Below are positions 42,157 to 50,306 of a stretch of DNA of 64,000 nucleotides, one piece after another (the stretch's first letter is position 1; every line of letters starts with the position of its first letter). The notes under the pieces were generated by a model. It had not been told where the DNA came from, made no database searches, and saw only the letters and a list, made by a program, of their open reading frames with translations. The translations under genes and the position numbers were made by a program. Origin of the DNA: JBBQHX01 sp035306065 (GTDB lineage: Bacteria; Gemmatimonadota; Gemmatimonadetes; Gemmatimonadales; Gemmatimonadaceae); the NCBI GenBank assembly GCA_035306065.1, contig DATGOL010000078.1:1-64000 (forward strand), in the 5' to 3' direction.

Positions 42157-42371
42157 CCTGGTAGCCTGTTGCGCCTGGGAGTCGCCGCCTCACGCGGCGG
42201 AGCGGCGAGAAGTGGCGTGCGCTGAAGGAACAGCCTCGCGATATAGAACACCGCGAGTCCGGTGCCCAGCCCTGCGCCTATTGCCGGCAGTGCTTCTGCC
42301 GGGGAAATCTTTCGCCGATAGTAGTAGGACGGACGGTAGGCGGCGTCCGAAGACGGGGTTTCGCGAGTCAT
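42153..42371 (-). CDS. Small single-pass membrane protein, coupled to the barrel gene
   Basis: A 72-residue protein with one hydrophobic helix (about 28-48, ALPAIGAGLGTGLAVFYIARL) and a basic or Pro-rich C-terminus. No recognised family. The ATG at 42371 is 26 bases downstream of the GGDEF gene stop and its TGA overlaps the BamA/TamA-family start as GTGA, an arrangement that supports translation. Function is unknown; position suggests involvement in envelope biogenesis or simply co-expression. Confidence 0.6.
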   Translation of the reverse strand: MTRETPSSDAAYRPSYYYRRKISPAEALPAIGAGLGTGLAVFYIARLFLQRTPLLAAPPREAATPRRNRLPG

Positions 42372-42397
42372 GCAGGCTGTTGGTTGTTACCGACGTG

Positions 42398-43342
42398 TCA
42401 AACGTGTTCAAGGATGGCACTTCCGGGACCACGCTGCTTGGCCCGCCGCTTTACGTCTGCCGCGAGCGTACCAAGGTGCTGCACAGACACCCACCGTTCC
42501 GGACGCACCACGAGGATTGCCGTGGATAGCGTGGCTATCGGATAGTCCTTCACCTCTCCGTCACGACTGGTACCCCTAAAGGTACCAGATTCCATCACTT
42601 CCTCGCTGAGCAGCTCGCCGACCACCTTGCGAAGCTGGTTGGCACATTCGTGTGCCACCAGTTCCACGCGGTTCGGTGCGCAGATCACGATGAAATCGTC
42701 GCCACCCACATGGCCCAGGAAGTCGCCCTCGAATTCACCCTCGCTGAGCACACCGCGAATACTGGCTCCGAAGCGACGTATTGCCTGGTCTGCCACGGCG
42801 AACCCGAACGTGTCTGCGAATGGCTTGAAATTATCGAAATCCAGGTAACAGAGCGCGAACGGCTTTGCCAGGGCGATCCGTCTTTGCAATTCCTCCTCGA
42901 TTGCATGTCCGCCGGGGAGGCCGCTCGTGGGATTGCGATCCGCCTCGCGGCGCACGAGGCGGAGGAGCGCGACTACGCGTGCGCGCAGCTCCCGCGGATC
43001 GAATGGCTTGGCGAGGTAGTCGTCTGCACCGGCATCGAGACCGGCAACACGATCCTCCACCTCGGCCTGCGCGGTGAGGAGGAGAACGGGGATGTGCGAC
43101 GTGAAGGGGTTGGCCTTGATGGCACGCGTGACCTCGACGCCCGTCATGCCGGGCATGGCGAGATCCAGGATCAGCAGGTCCGGTTCGCGCGCCTGGGCGG
43201 CGGCGAGCGCAGAGAGGCCGTCTGGTGCCAGGGCCACCTCATGGCCCGCCGACTGCAGGACATCGCGAACCATGAGGCGCATATCCTCGTGGTCGTCAGC
43301 GAAGAGCAGATAGCTCACAGTAGACGTATCTTCAACGGGCAC
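42398..43342 (-). CDS. Response regulator with degenerate GGDEF domain
   Basis: A 314-residue regulator. Residues 10-125 form a receiver with Asp16/Asp17, phospho-acceptor Asp60 in ILDLAMPG, Thr90 and Lys112. The output domain has CYLDFDNFK and the active-site motif GGDDF at 213-217, with Asp in place of the usual Glu. The product-inhibition RXXD site before it is not kept (position held by FEGD). GGDDF can be active or not, so c-di-GMP synthesis is uncertain. No kinase lies nearby. It is the first gene of the group running to the P1 peptidase, with a 195-base divergent region upstream. Confidence 0.87.
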   Translation of the reverse strand: MPVEDTSTVSYLLFADDHEDMRLMVRDVLQSAGHEVALAPDGLSALAAAQAREPDLLILDLAMPGMTGVEVTRAIKANPFTSHIPVLLLTAQAEVEDRVAGLDAGADDYLAKPFDPRELRARVVALLRLVRREADRNPTSGLPGGHAIEEELQRRIALAKPFALCYLDFDNFKPFADTFGFAVADQAIRRFGASIRGVLSEGEFEGDFLGHVGGDDFIVICAPNRVELVAHECANQLRKVVGELLSEEVMESGTFRGTSRDGEVKDYPIATLSTAILVVRPERWVSVQHLGTLAADVKRRAKQRGPGSAILEHV

Positions 43343-43537
43343 GTAAGTTTGCCGCCCCCGGACGGCGTGTCAACCGGCGTCGTCGCCCGCGTGACTGTTT
43401 CTTGGTGCACCTGTAAGATTAGCCGCGTCGCAGCCCGAACCCGCAGGTGTGCTGTCACGCGTTTCAGACGGCCGAGCCCGCTTTGCTGATAGCAAGTCCC
43501 GGCTGAGACTGTCCATATCTCCTCAGAATTCACCCGA

Positions 43538-45484
43538 ATGCCGCCTTCAGACGCACTTCGCGCATGGTTCCTCGGCCCCCGCGCCGAGAATGCAGAACTG
43601 CTGGAACGACTCGTAACCGAGGCGCTACGAGACCATGTGTTCTGGAGACGCAACTACCATCCGGAAGACGGCTTTACCATCCGTGAACAGGACAAGCGGC
43701 GTGAGGGTTACGAGGACGCGGTGTCCACGCTCACTCAGGAGCTCATGGGTCTGCTCGCTGAGCTCAAGCGAGGCGTGCCCTTCTACAGTGGCCGATACAA
43801 GGGACACATGGTGTTCGAGCAGACAATTGCGGCGCAGGTTGGGTATTTCGCCACGATGCTCTACAACCCCAACAATGTGTCCATCGAGGCATCGCCGGTA
43901 ACGTCGCGGCTGGAGCTCGAAGTGGCGTCCCAGCTTTCACGCATGGTGGGCTACGACCCCGCAGGTGCATGGGGGCACCTCACGAGTGGCGGAACGGTTG
44001 CGAACTTCGAGGCGCTGTGGATTGCGCGAAACGTGCTCTACCTGCCGGTGGCCGCCGCCGGTGCCGCACGCGAACTGGGAGTGGAGCTGGACGTCAGGCT
44101 CCCTTCCGGCAGCTCTGCGAGGTTGTCCGAGTTGCCGCTCTCCAGGTTGCTCAATATTCGCAACTCGGACGCAATGGACCTTTGGGGTGCACTCTGGCAG
44201 GCCGCACCATCGCAGGACGTCAGGCAGGTGCTGGAGTCACACTCACTGTCTACCCTCGGCTACCAGGGATACAACCGCTACCTGTCCGAGCTGTATGACG
44301 ACACGCTTCCCGAAGCGGTAGTGCTCGTGGCCGCGACAGCGCACTACTCGTGGGAGAAGATTACGCGGGCACTCGGCATTGGCTCCAACCAGCTGCTGTT
44401 CGTACCGCTGGACGATCATTTCCGCATGGACACGGAGGCGCTCTGGCTGCGCATCCTGGAACTCGCCACGAGGCGGGTGCCAATACTCGGATGCGTGAGC
44501 GTGTGCGGCACCACGGAAGAGAGTGCGGTTGACCGGCTGGATCGCGTACTCGAAGTGCGATCGCGCGCCGAGCGTGAGCTGGGAATCACCTTCCACGTGC
44601 ACTCGGATGCGTGCTATGGCGGGTACGCAGCGTCCGTAATGTGGCGTGAAGACGGCACGCGGCGTTCCGTTGAGGAGTTGCGTGCGGCCACGGAATGTTC
44701 CTGGCCTGACGAGGGGGTAATGGAGTCGTTCCATGCGCTCGAGCATGCGGACTCCATAACGATTGACCCTCACAAGCTGGGGTACATTCCCTACCCTGCA
44801 GGCGCATTCCTGCTTCGTGACAGGCGCGCTCGCGACCTGGTTGCGGTAGACCCGCCCTACCTGCTTCCCACGCAGGGAATGCAGGCCGAGGAGGATCTTT
44901 TCCTGGGCCGATTCATCTTCGAAGGCTCCAAGCCCGGCGCGGCTGCGGCCGCAGTATGGCTCAGCCACAAGGTGCTTCCGCTGGACGAACGCGGATACGG
45001 TTACCTGATCGAGCGCACCATCTGTGGCGCCCGCAAGCTGCACTACGCGCTCTCGCGGGCGAAGCTGGATCCATTCCGCGTGATCATGCTGCCCGAGCCG
45101 GACATCAACATTGTCTGCTTCCTGCTGCAGCACCCGGAGAACCTCACGCTTCCCGAGGTGAACGCGCTCAACGAGGCGATCTATGCTCGCATGAGCATGC
45201 AGTCGCCGGGTGATCAGCCGGAGTACATGATCACGCGTACCCGCCTGCAGACTCCGGTGTACGATGGTGCGATCGAGCCCATTCTCGACAAGGTTGGCCT
45301 TTGCGGTATCGAGGACTGGCGTGCGAATGGGCAGGAAGGGCTGGTGGTGCTGCGCTCCACGGTCATGGATCCGTTTCTGCAGGCCGGAGACCCAACTCCG
45401 GATCACCTTACCGGTTTTATCGCTGCGCTCGGTCGTGCTGCGAGTAGTGCGCAGAGATCGCTGAGCGCGAAGTCGAACGCGTGA
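43538..45484 (+). CDS. PLP-dependent decarboxylase, tyrosine decarboxylase-like
   Basis: A 648-residue group II decarboxylase-fold protein. The PLP lysine is Lys413 in the signature DPHKLGYIPYPAG, close to bacterial tyrosine decarboxylases of lactic acid bacteria, which have similar length. Also seen are HLTSGGTVANFEAL (cofactor phosphate region), TAHYSWEK (ring-stacking His), and HVHSDACYGG (Asp for the pyridine nitrogen). It should decarboxylate an aromatic or other amino acid; the exact substrate is not deducible. No adjacent amino-acid antiporter gene is present, unlike the acid-resistance cassettes. Its TGA overlaps the modA start in a GTGA. Confidence 0.88.
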   Translation: MPPSDALRAWFLGPRAENAELLERLVTEALRDHVFWRRNYHPEDGFTIREQDKRREGYEDAVSTLTQELMGLLAELKRGVPFYSGRYKGHMVFEQTIAAQVGYFATMLYNPNNVSIEASPVTSRLELEVASQLSRMVGYDPAGAWGHLTSGGTVANFEALWIARNVLYLPVAAAGAARELGVELDVRLPSGSSARLSELPLSRLLNIRNSDAMDLWGALWQAAPSQDVRQVLESHSLSTLGYQGYNRYLSELYDDTLPEAVVLVAATAHYSWEKITRALGIGSNQLLFVPLDDHFRMDTEALWLRILELATRRVPILGCVSVCGTTEESAVDRLDRVLEVRSRAERELGITFHVHSDACYGGYAASVMWREDGTRRSVEELRAATECSWPDEGVMESFHALEHADSITIDPHKLGYIPYPAGAFLLRDRRARDLVAVDPPYLLPTQGMQAEEDLFLGRFIFEGSKPGAAAAAVWLSHKVLPLDERGYGYLIERTICGARKLHYALSRAKLDPFRVIMLPEPDINIVCFLLQHPENLTLPEVNALNEAIYARMSMQSPGDQPEYMITRTRLQTPVYDGAIEPILDKVGLCGIEDWRANGQEGLVVLRSTVMDPFLQAGDPTPDHLTGFIAALGRAASSAQRSLSAKSNA

Positions 45485-46341
45485 AGCGGTTGTGTCCGTC
45501 GTGGCGACCGCTCGGGCTGTACGGGATACTCGTGGGCGCCGGCCGGTCGGTCAGTTCAACGCGGGTGTCGGGATGCTCGGCGGGCTACCTGGCCCTGTTG
45601 CTGGGCGCGCTGGTGCTCGCCTGCGGTAATGACCGGGCGCGCGATCCGTCTGCCCGCTTGCGGGTCGTTATCCCGGTAGCGGTGGCCAGCAGCATGCGGG
45701 CACCGTTCGAGTCGCTCGCTGCAGAATTCGAGGCCACGCATCCGGGTGCGAGCGTGCGTGCCTCCTACTTGTCGTCAGGCGCAGCCTACCAGCAGATCGT
45801 GGCCGGTGCACCGTTCGTGTTGTTCGTGTCGGCCGATACCTCGTACCCCGCCGCGCTCGTGCAGGCAGGACATGCGGACTCCGATTCGTACCGTGTGTAT
45901 GCGCGCGGGGTGCTCGCGCTCTGGGTATCGAATCGGCTTGGCGCACAAGCTGCGGCCGGTGCGGTTGCGCTGCCCCGGGGGGTTCGACGAATTGCAATCG
46001 CGAACCCGGAGCTTGCGCCGTACGGGCGGGCAGCCCGGCAGGTGCTGGATCACATGGACGTCTCGGGAGTGAGCATCATTCAGGGAGAAGATGCCGCGCA
46101 GGCCGCGCAGCTCGCGCTTGCAAGCACTGATGCGGCAATCTTACCGTTGTCTCTGGCCTTGCTCCCGGCAATGAGCGAGAGTGGCAATGTCTCGCTCATT
46201 GCCGACTCACTCTATCAGCCCATTCTCCATGCGGCCATAATGACGGCGAGGGGAGATTCCGGCGCACTGGCTTTGCTCGACTTCCTGCATTCGGAGAGGG
46301 CGCTGCAGCTGATGGCTGAATACGGATACCGGGCCCCGTGA
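45481..46341 (+). CDS. modA: Molybdate ABC transporter substrate-binding lipoprotein
   Basis: A 286-residue periplasmic binding protein. The N-terminus carries a long basic and hydrophobic region ending in the lipobox LVLAC (Cys48), so this is a lipid-anchored receptor. The mature part starts RVVIPVAVASSMRAPFESLA and has YLSSGAAYQQIVAGAPF, SADTSYPAALVQAG and the hinge ANPELAPYGRAARQVL, typical of ModA. Start GTG 45481 overlaps the decarboxylase stop; a start a few dozen codons in would give a shorter signal peptide and is equally possible. modB and modC follow, so this is a molybdate or tungstate importer. Confidence 0.92.
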   Translation: MKRLCPSWRPLGLYGILVGAGRSVSSTRVSGCSAGYLALLLGALVLACGNDRARDPSARLRVVIPVAVASSMRAPFESLAAEFEATHPGASVRASYLSSGAAYQQIVAGAPFVLFVSADTSYPAALVQAGHADSDSYRVYARGVLALWVSNRLGAQAAAGAVALPRGVRRIAIANPELAPYGRAARQVLDHMDVSGVSIIQGEDAAQAAQLALASTDAAILPLSLALLPAMSESGNVSLIADSLYQPILHAAIMTARGDSGALALLDFLHSERALQLMAEYGYRAP

Positions 46342-46359
46342 GCGTTTCTTTTGCCACGT

Positions 46360-46405
46360 GTGATACACGGAACGCGGTAAGCCTTGCCATTACTCCATGT
46401 GATAC
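46360..46405 (+). repeat. Direct repeat GTGATAC in the modA-modB gap
   Basis: GTGATAC occurs at 46360-46366 and 46399-46405, 39 bases apart. The first copy sits in a small palindrome (CGTGT-GAT-ACACG). The 100-base spacer between modA and modB is longer than other gaps in this operon. A regulator site or leftover duplication is possible; it does not match the ModE consensus I know. Confidence 0.3.
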
Positions 46406-46441
46406 TGGCGTGTACGCATTGGTCGAACATCATTGCCTGTG

Positions 46442-47092
46442 ATGGAGCCCCTGCTGCTCACGCTGCGCCTCGCCGCATTCACCAGTATCGTGCTCACGGT
46501 TCTGGGCGCTCCGGTAGCCTGGCTGCTCGTGAGGCACCGCTCGAAGCTGACTGCGGTTATCGAGACGATCCTGCTAATGCCACTCGTGCTCCCGCCCACG
46601 GTGCTCGGCTTCTACCTGCTGGTTCTGATGGGCGATGCAGGCCCTCTCGCACGCGCGTTCGACATTCGCTGGGCGTTCACCTTTGAGGGCATTCTGCTGG
46701 GATCGGTTCTCTTCAACCTGCCCTTCGCGATGGCTGCGTTCGGCGAAACCTTTCGCGCGATTCCCAGTGACCTGCTCGACACTGCCCGCACCCTTGGCGC
46801 ATCACGCGGTCGCATAGTGCGGGAGGTGGTGCTGCCGCTTGCGTGGCCGGGGCTTCTTGCCGGTGCAACCCTGGTGTTCGCGCACACCATCGGCGAATTC
46901 GGCGTCGTACTCATGATCGGCGGGTCCATTCCCGGCGAAACCCGCGTGCTCGGCATCCACATCTACGAACTGGTGCAGGGACTGCGCTTCGACGAAGCCC
47001 ATCGCGTAGCCATCGTTTCCACAGCGATGGCATTCGCACTCCTGCTCGCACTCCGACTCACGGAGCACAGGTGGAGATCGCATACCGCCTGA
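46442..47092 (+). CDS. modB: Molybdate ABC transporter permease
   Basis: A 216-residue inner-membrane permease with five or six helices. It has the EAA-type loop (REVVLPLAWPGLLAG), which contacts the ATPase, and APVAWLLVRHRS early on, both typical of ModB. ATG 46442 is chosen; GTG 46439 or TTG 46433 are in frame just upstream. Its end overlaps modC by 22 bases. Confidence 0.93.
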   Translation: MEPLLLTLRLAAFTSIVLTVLGAPVAWLLVRHRSKLTAVIETILLMPLVLPPTVLGFYLLVLMGDAGPLARAFDIRWAFTFEGILLGSVLFNLPFAMAAFGETFRAIPSDLLDTARTLGASRGRIVREVVLPLAWPGLLAGATLVFAHTIGEFGVVLMIGGSIPGETRVLGIHIYELVQGLRFDEAHRVAIVSTAMAFALLLALRLTEHRWRSHTA

Positions 47093-48054
47093 CGCAGCCG
47101 ATAGCACTCAGCGTGCAGCTGCACGTGCGGGGACTCACCGTTCTGCTGGGTGCAAGCGGCGCCGGAAAGACGTCGCTCCTGCGTGCCATTGCAGGGCTTC
47201 TGCCTGCTGACGGGTCCCCATTTCACGGCATACCCGTGCAGAAGCGACCCGTTGGCTACCTTCCACAGCATTACGCCCTGTTCCCGCACCTCTCCGCGCT
47301 TGGCAACGTCTGCTTTTCGATCAGGCACCTGCCTCACGAACAGCGAACGCGCAAGGCCATGCAGCTGCTGGAGTCGCTCGGCGTAAGCCACTGTGCCCAG
47401 CGAAAGCCGGCCGCGCTTTCGGGCGGCGAACAGCAGCGTGTTGCACTGGCACGAGCGCTGGCGCGAGAGCCGGAAATTCTCCTGCTGGATGAGCCACTAA
47501 GCGCAATTGACTCGCCCACTGCCCGGGACATTTTGGGATGGCTGTCCCGAACTGTCGCCGAACTCGGCATTCCGGTTCTTGCGGCAACTCACGATCCACT
47601 TCTGGCCGCAGCGGCAGACCGGATTGCGATACTCCACGGCGGGCGCATCGTGCAGCAGGGCGGGCGAGACGCCATAATGTCTGCGCCCGAAGGTGTAGCT
47701 GCGGCCCGTCTGCTGGGATACACCAACTTCGTTGGCTTCGCTGACGCGAACCTGGTAGGCTACCAGACAGGAGGCGTTGAATACGCTGGTACCGACTTCC
47801 TGGCATTCAGGCCGGAGCGGGCGTGGGTGGTGACACCGGGTGCGGCATGTCCCGAGCCGGGCGGACTGGCTGTTCGTGTGCGCTGCACGGTTGATTCAGT
47901 ATCGCGCCCGTATGCCAGCGTGAACGTGCGAGGCTACGCGCTGTCCGCCCTGCTCGCACCGGATCTGTTGTCGAGCGGGGCCGAGAGAGGCTCGGAACTC
48001 GAGCTTCTCGTTCCGGAGCAGGCAGTGCGGGTATTGCCGGCTGAAAGCGCCTGA
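47071..48054 (+). CDS. modC: Molybdate ABC transporter ATPase
   Basis: A 327-residue ATP-binding subunit. From GTG 47071 it has Walker A GASGAGKT (27-34), Q-loop LPQHYALFPHLS, signature LSGGEQQRVALARAL, Walker B EILLLDEPLSAID, and the C-terminal Mop/TOBE-like domain (VRCTVDSVSRPYASVNV). The start overlaps modB by 22 bases; the frame is open further upstream but there lies in the modB gene and is not coding. The C-terminal Mop domain can bind molybdate and allow feedback inhibition, which is an inference here. Confidence 0.92.
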   Translation: MEIAYRLTQPIALSVQLHVRGLTVLLGASGAGKTSLLRAIAGLLPADGSPFHGIPVQKRPVGYLPQHYALFPHLSALGNVCFSIRHLPHEQRTRKAMQLLESLGVSHCAQRKPAALSGGEQQRVALARALAREPEILLLDEPLSAIDSPTARDILGWLSRTVAELGIPVLAATHDPLLAAAADRIAILHGGRIVQQGGRDAIMSAPEGVAAARLLGYTNFVGFADANLVGYQTGGVEYAGTDFLAFRPERAWVVTPGAACPEPGGLAVRVRCTVDSVSRPYASVNVRGYALSALLAPDLLSSGAERGSELELLVPEQAVRVLPAESA

Positions 48055-48140
48055 GCGCGGCGCGGCGACAGGCAGGTTGACAGTGACCAGCCTCCTCTGG
48101 CATGTAGGCGGTGACGGACAGCTGGAAGCCGTGATGGCAG

Positions 48141-50306
48141 TTAGAACCCGACTTCCAGCCCCAGGTAGAAGTTCCTTCCAGGAGCCGGCTCCAGCACGCG
48201 GCCGCCAAAGCCGTTCACCGTTACCGCACTCACGTACTTACGTCCTCCCAGGTTCTGCACGCCGCCGAATGGCGTCAGGCTGGCACGCCCGAAGTCCGTG
48301 GTCCAGGACGCTCGCACGTTCGTTACCCCTGCGCCCCAGCCGTCAACCTCGAGCGCATTGGCGTCATCTGCCAGCAGGCCCGACGAGAGGTTATGGTCTG
48401 CATGCAGGAGCACTCCACCCGGCAACTGCGCAAACACGCTGAAACGTGCCTGGTGCTCCGGAACTCCGGGCAGAACATTGCCATCCAGCGTGTCCACCTG
48501 AGCGCCACGCGTGCGGCGGTATTCGGAGTAGCGGTAGCGCGCCCACGTGTACGATGCCTGCAGCCTCACGCGAGAGCTCGCATCGAAGTGGGCTTCGGCC
48601 TCGGCACCCACGTTGCGCGCGCCGCCAGCATTGATGAAGTACGCCCGCCCTCCGGTTTCCAGGAACTGCACGATCATGCTGGAAACCCTGTTTCTGAACA
48701 CTGATGCGGAGTAGCCGAGCTGCGCGGAGGGCAGCGTGCCGCGTGCGCCTACCTCAACCGAAAGCGTGCGTTGCGGATCGAGCTCGCTATTGAAGCCACC
48801 GCCACCATCGGTGGATACCTGGAGCTCGGTGGTAGTAGGCGTTTCGAACGCCGTGGACACGTTCAGCCAGGGTACGAAGGCGTCAGACACCAGCAGGCTC
48901 GCGCCCATGTGCCCGCTCCATGCCGGCATGGAGCGCTCTCCACTCTCGTTGCCGTCCTGGAGAAACCGGTCGTCTACGCCGAACGTCGTTCTGTCCCAGC
49001 GCAAACCCCACGTGGTCTGCAGCTTCGCGTGTGGCAGCCACGCGACCTGCACGAACGGACCCAGCGAGGTAACGTCTTCCACCTGGTGCAACAGCAGCGT
49101 GTCGTCAGGTGCTACAGGACGACCTCCCGTAGCGCGCCAGTTCTCGCGCTCGTCCTGCATGCGAGCCCACTCGACACCGGCAGTGAGCATGGGCGAGGAA
49201 GCACCGCTTCCGAGCGGGTGGCTGATGGAAACGCGGGCCCCGCCGGCATTTCTGTCCAGCGTATTGTAGGTGCCGCTGGACGGCTGCACCGGTGGTGGCG
49301 GCTGCACTCCGAGTGCGTTGCGAACGTCTCTGGTAACGCCGTACAAGGTTGCCGTAACGCTGCCGCCGTTCCGCATGGCATGTCGCAACACGGCGCCGAT
49401 CTGGTACTGCGACGTGCGCTTGTCAGCGCCACGCAGAACGTTCGTTGCAGACGCAGAGTCGGCCTTCTCGTGATACTCGGCGAGCGTAAGCGCACCGGGG
49501 TTGGCGGCTTCGGGCATGCGCGAAAGGTGCAGGCGCATCCCGAGCGTTGTGGCGGTACCAAGAGCCAGGTTCACGCCGCCGTTCAACTGCTGGACTTCTG
49601 CGGCACTGTACTGCCGGAAGCCATCAGTCGTGATGCGGGACACGGAAAGCATGCCCGCTGCCGGGCCCCGCATTCCCGAAGCAGTTCCCTGCCACTTCAG
49701 CATTCCGAACGAACCTGACGTCACGCGCACTCGTGCTTCCGGCTCTTCCCCGCCCATGTCGGTCTCGAACGACACTACGCCCCCGGACCCGTTCCCATAG
49801 AGGGACGACGCCGAGCCGCGCAGCACCTCCACGCGGCTGAGCGCACCGAGCTCCACATTGCTGATCTGGCTCTGACCGTCAGGCAGCGTTTGCGGAATGC
49901 CGTCCAGCAGTACACGCACACCGCGCACGCCGAAGTTTGCCCGGCTTCCGAATCCTCGCACGGAAATGCGCGAATCCACAGCATGGTTGTACCGCTCCGC
50001 GATGTAAACGCCCGGAATGCTGCCCAGCGCCTCGCTGAAGCTCACGGTAGGTTGCGCCAGTCGCAGATCCCGTACTCCAACTACACCAACCGACCAGGGC
50101 ACTCGTTGCAGGGCTTCGTTGCGACTGGTGACCGTGACGCGAACCTCGGGCAAGCGCGCGAGTGAGTCTCGCGAGGCGCTGTCCGGTTGCGGGCGCACCT
50201 GCGCTGCGGCATTCGCCGGTGCCAGGAGACCGATCGCGGCGATGCTCAGAAGGAGCAACGGCGCAGGCCCAGTCGAGCCCCGGGCATTGCAGCGAGCCAT
50301 GGACAT
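48141..50306 (-). CDS. TonB-dependent outer-membrane receptor
   Basis: A 721-residue receptor. The signal peptide spans about residues 1-36 and is followed by a plug domain (LPEVRVTVTSRNEALQ, LGSIPGVYIAERYN, VEVLRGSASSLYGNGSGG) and a 22-strand barrel to the C-terminal YLGLEVGF with aromatic last residue. The short N-terminal segment before the plug (LPEVRVTVTSRNE) resembles a TonB box. ATG 50306 is chosen because it overlaps the lipoprotein phosphatase stop by one base (TAATG); the frame is open upstream but there lies inside that gene. The plug has no feature that identifies a siderophore, cobalamin or sugar ligand. Confidence 0.9.
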   Translation of the reverse strand: MSMARCNARGSTGPAPLLLLSIAAIGLLAPANAAAQVRPQPDSASRDSLARLPEVRVTVTSRNEALQRVPWSVGVVGVRDLRLAQPTVSFSEALGSIPGVYIAERYNHAVDSRISVRGFGSRANFGVRGVRVLLDGIPQTLPDGQSQISNVELGALSRVEVLRGSASSLYGNGSGGVVSFETDMGGEEPEARVRVTSGSFGMLKWQGTASGMRGPAAGMLSVSRITTDGFRQYSAAEVQQLNGGVNLALGTATTLGMRLHLSRMPEAANPGALTLAEYHEKADSASATNVLRGADKRTSQYQIGAVLRHAMRNGGSVTATLYGVTRDVRNALGVQPPPPVQPSSGTYNTLDRNAGGARVSISHPLGSGASSPMLTAGVEWARMQDERENWRATGGRPVAPDDTLLLHQVEDVTSLGPFVQVAWLPHAKLQTTWGLRWDRTTFGVDDRFLQDGNESGERSMPAWSGHMGASLLVSDAFVPWLNVSTAFETPTTTELQVSTDGGGGFNSELDPQRTLSVEVGARGTLPSAQLGYSASVFRNRVSSMIVQFLETGGRAYFINAGGARNVGAEAEAHFDASSRVRLQASYTWARYRYSEYRRTRGAQVDTLDGNVLPGVPEHQARFSVFAQLPGGVLLHADHNLSSGLLADDANALEVDGWGAGVTNVRASWTTDFGRASLTPFGGVQNLGGRKYVSAVTVNGFGGRVLEPAPGRNFYLGLEVGF

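Noticed and set aside
44243..45406. 387-codon - strand frame opposite the decarboxylase
   Set aside because: Antisense shadow of a protein with a full PLP-decarboxylase motif set.
46342..46441. Possible molybdenum-cofactor riboswitch before modB
   Set aside because: The gap is only 100 bases, lies inside the operon, and I could not fit the conserved helices or loops of that class.
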